In this document: one piece after another, positions 5,877 to 6,015 of the stretch
How the letters are laid out: each line of letters begins with the position of its first letter
How positions within the stretch are numbered: the stretch's first letter is position 1
Source of the DNA: an uncultured Ruminococcus sp.
GTDB lineage: Bacteria; Bacillota; Clostridia; Oscillospirales; Acutalibacteraceae
Length of the DNA: 6,015 nt
Assembly (NCBI GenBank): GCA_902783815.1
Contig: CACZSM010000069.1
Span: 1 to 6,015 of the forward strand
Direction: 5' to 3'
Position numbers and translations under genes: made by a program
Notes under the pieces: model-generated
Database searches by the model: none
What the model was told of the DNA's origin: nothing
The model's input: only the letters and a program-made list of their open reading frames with translations

Positions 5877-6015
5877 ATGGCAAATATCGACCTCTCAATA
5901 ATAATACCTTCAAAGAATAATAAGGCTAAGACTGCTGAAATAATCCGTAAGATATCCGAAAATGTCTGTGATCTGGAGCTTGAATTCATAATCACGGATA
6001 TGAATTCCTCGGATG
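5877..6015 (+). CDS. Family 2 glycosyltransferase-like protein, N-terminal fragment
   Basis: The ATG is preceded by GGAG (5864-5867) with 9 nt spacing, and the frame stays open for 46 codons to the window edge. The visible N-terminus has strand 1 LSIIIPSKNN (6-15), a following amphipathic helix (AKTAEIIRKI), then a second strand with an acidic loop, EFIITDMNSSD (36-46). This is the nucleotide-sugar-binding start of GT-A fold family 2 glycosyltransferases (usually xSIIIPxYN...EIIVVDDGSxD). Such enzymes move a sugar from a nucleotide donor to a glycan, lipid or protein. The acceptor cannot be judged from this fragment. The first acidic loop reads TDMNSSD rather than VDDGSTD, a mild variation. 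It follows glmM, a supplier of UDP-GlcNAc precursor, but has its own promoter. Confidence 0.8.
   Translation, partial: MANIDLSIIIPSKNNKAKTAEIIRKISENVCDLELEFIITDMNSSD

Noticed and set aside
5274..5995. Minus-strand open frames of 170 and 157 codons over the end of glmM and the next gene
   Set aside because: They are antisense to glmM and to the glycosyltransferase start, are Ser/Phe/Ile-rich in the manner of reverse-strand shadows, and show no protein family.

Overview
The window looks like chromosome of a low- to mid-GC anaerobic Firmicute of class Clostridia, probably a Ruminococcus-like member of the Oscillospiraceae. The grounds are strong G-rich ribosome binding sites, consensus housekeeping promoters, a tyrosine T-box leader ahead of tyrS, and the style of the encoded proteins. 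The genus is an inference. All genes I accept lie on the + strand.

Left part (1-1420), accessory in character: the 3' end of a small gene whose tail resembles small immunity-type proteins, then a membrane-anchored extracytoplasmic protein of unknown function (301-1266) with its own likely promoter. Its helical body appears to consist of two diverged copies of one module. An AT-rich gap follows, holding a perfect 19-bp inverted repeat (1359-1400) that is probably the transcription end of this unit.

Middle and right part (1433-5768), a housekeeping operon: a perfect-consensus promoter (TTGACA, 17 bp, TATAAT) drives a T-box riboswitch with a legible UAC (Tyr) specifier, T-box sequence, antiterminator and terminator. 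Then come tyrS (tyrosyl-tRNA synthetase), nusB (antitermination and rRNA transcription factor), a TsaD/Kae1-like ASKHA-fold protein, and glmM (phosphoglucosamine mutase). Gaps are 23 nt, a 1-nt TGATG overlap and 24 nt, with no internal terminator seen. The tyrosine-sensing leader may therefore control not only tyrS but also genes for transcription elongation, a TsaD paralogue and cell-wall precursor synthesis.

Right edge (5769-6015): a 108-nt gap with an extended -10 promoter and a perfect DnaA-box 9-mer (a second one lies inside glmM), then the first 46 codons of a family 2 glycosyltransferase-like protein that runs out of the window.

I see no CRISPR array, tRNA, rRNA, insertion sequence or clearly undescribed defence system. 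The best leads are the T-box/operon composition, the TsaD-like paralogue, the duplicated-module surface protein and the long palindrome.
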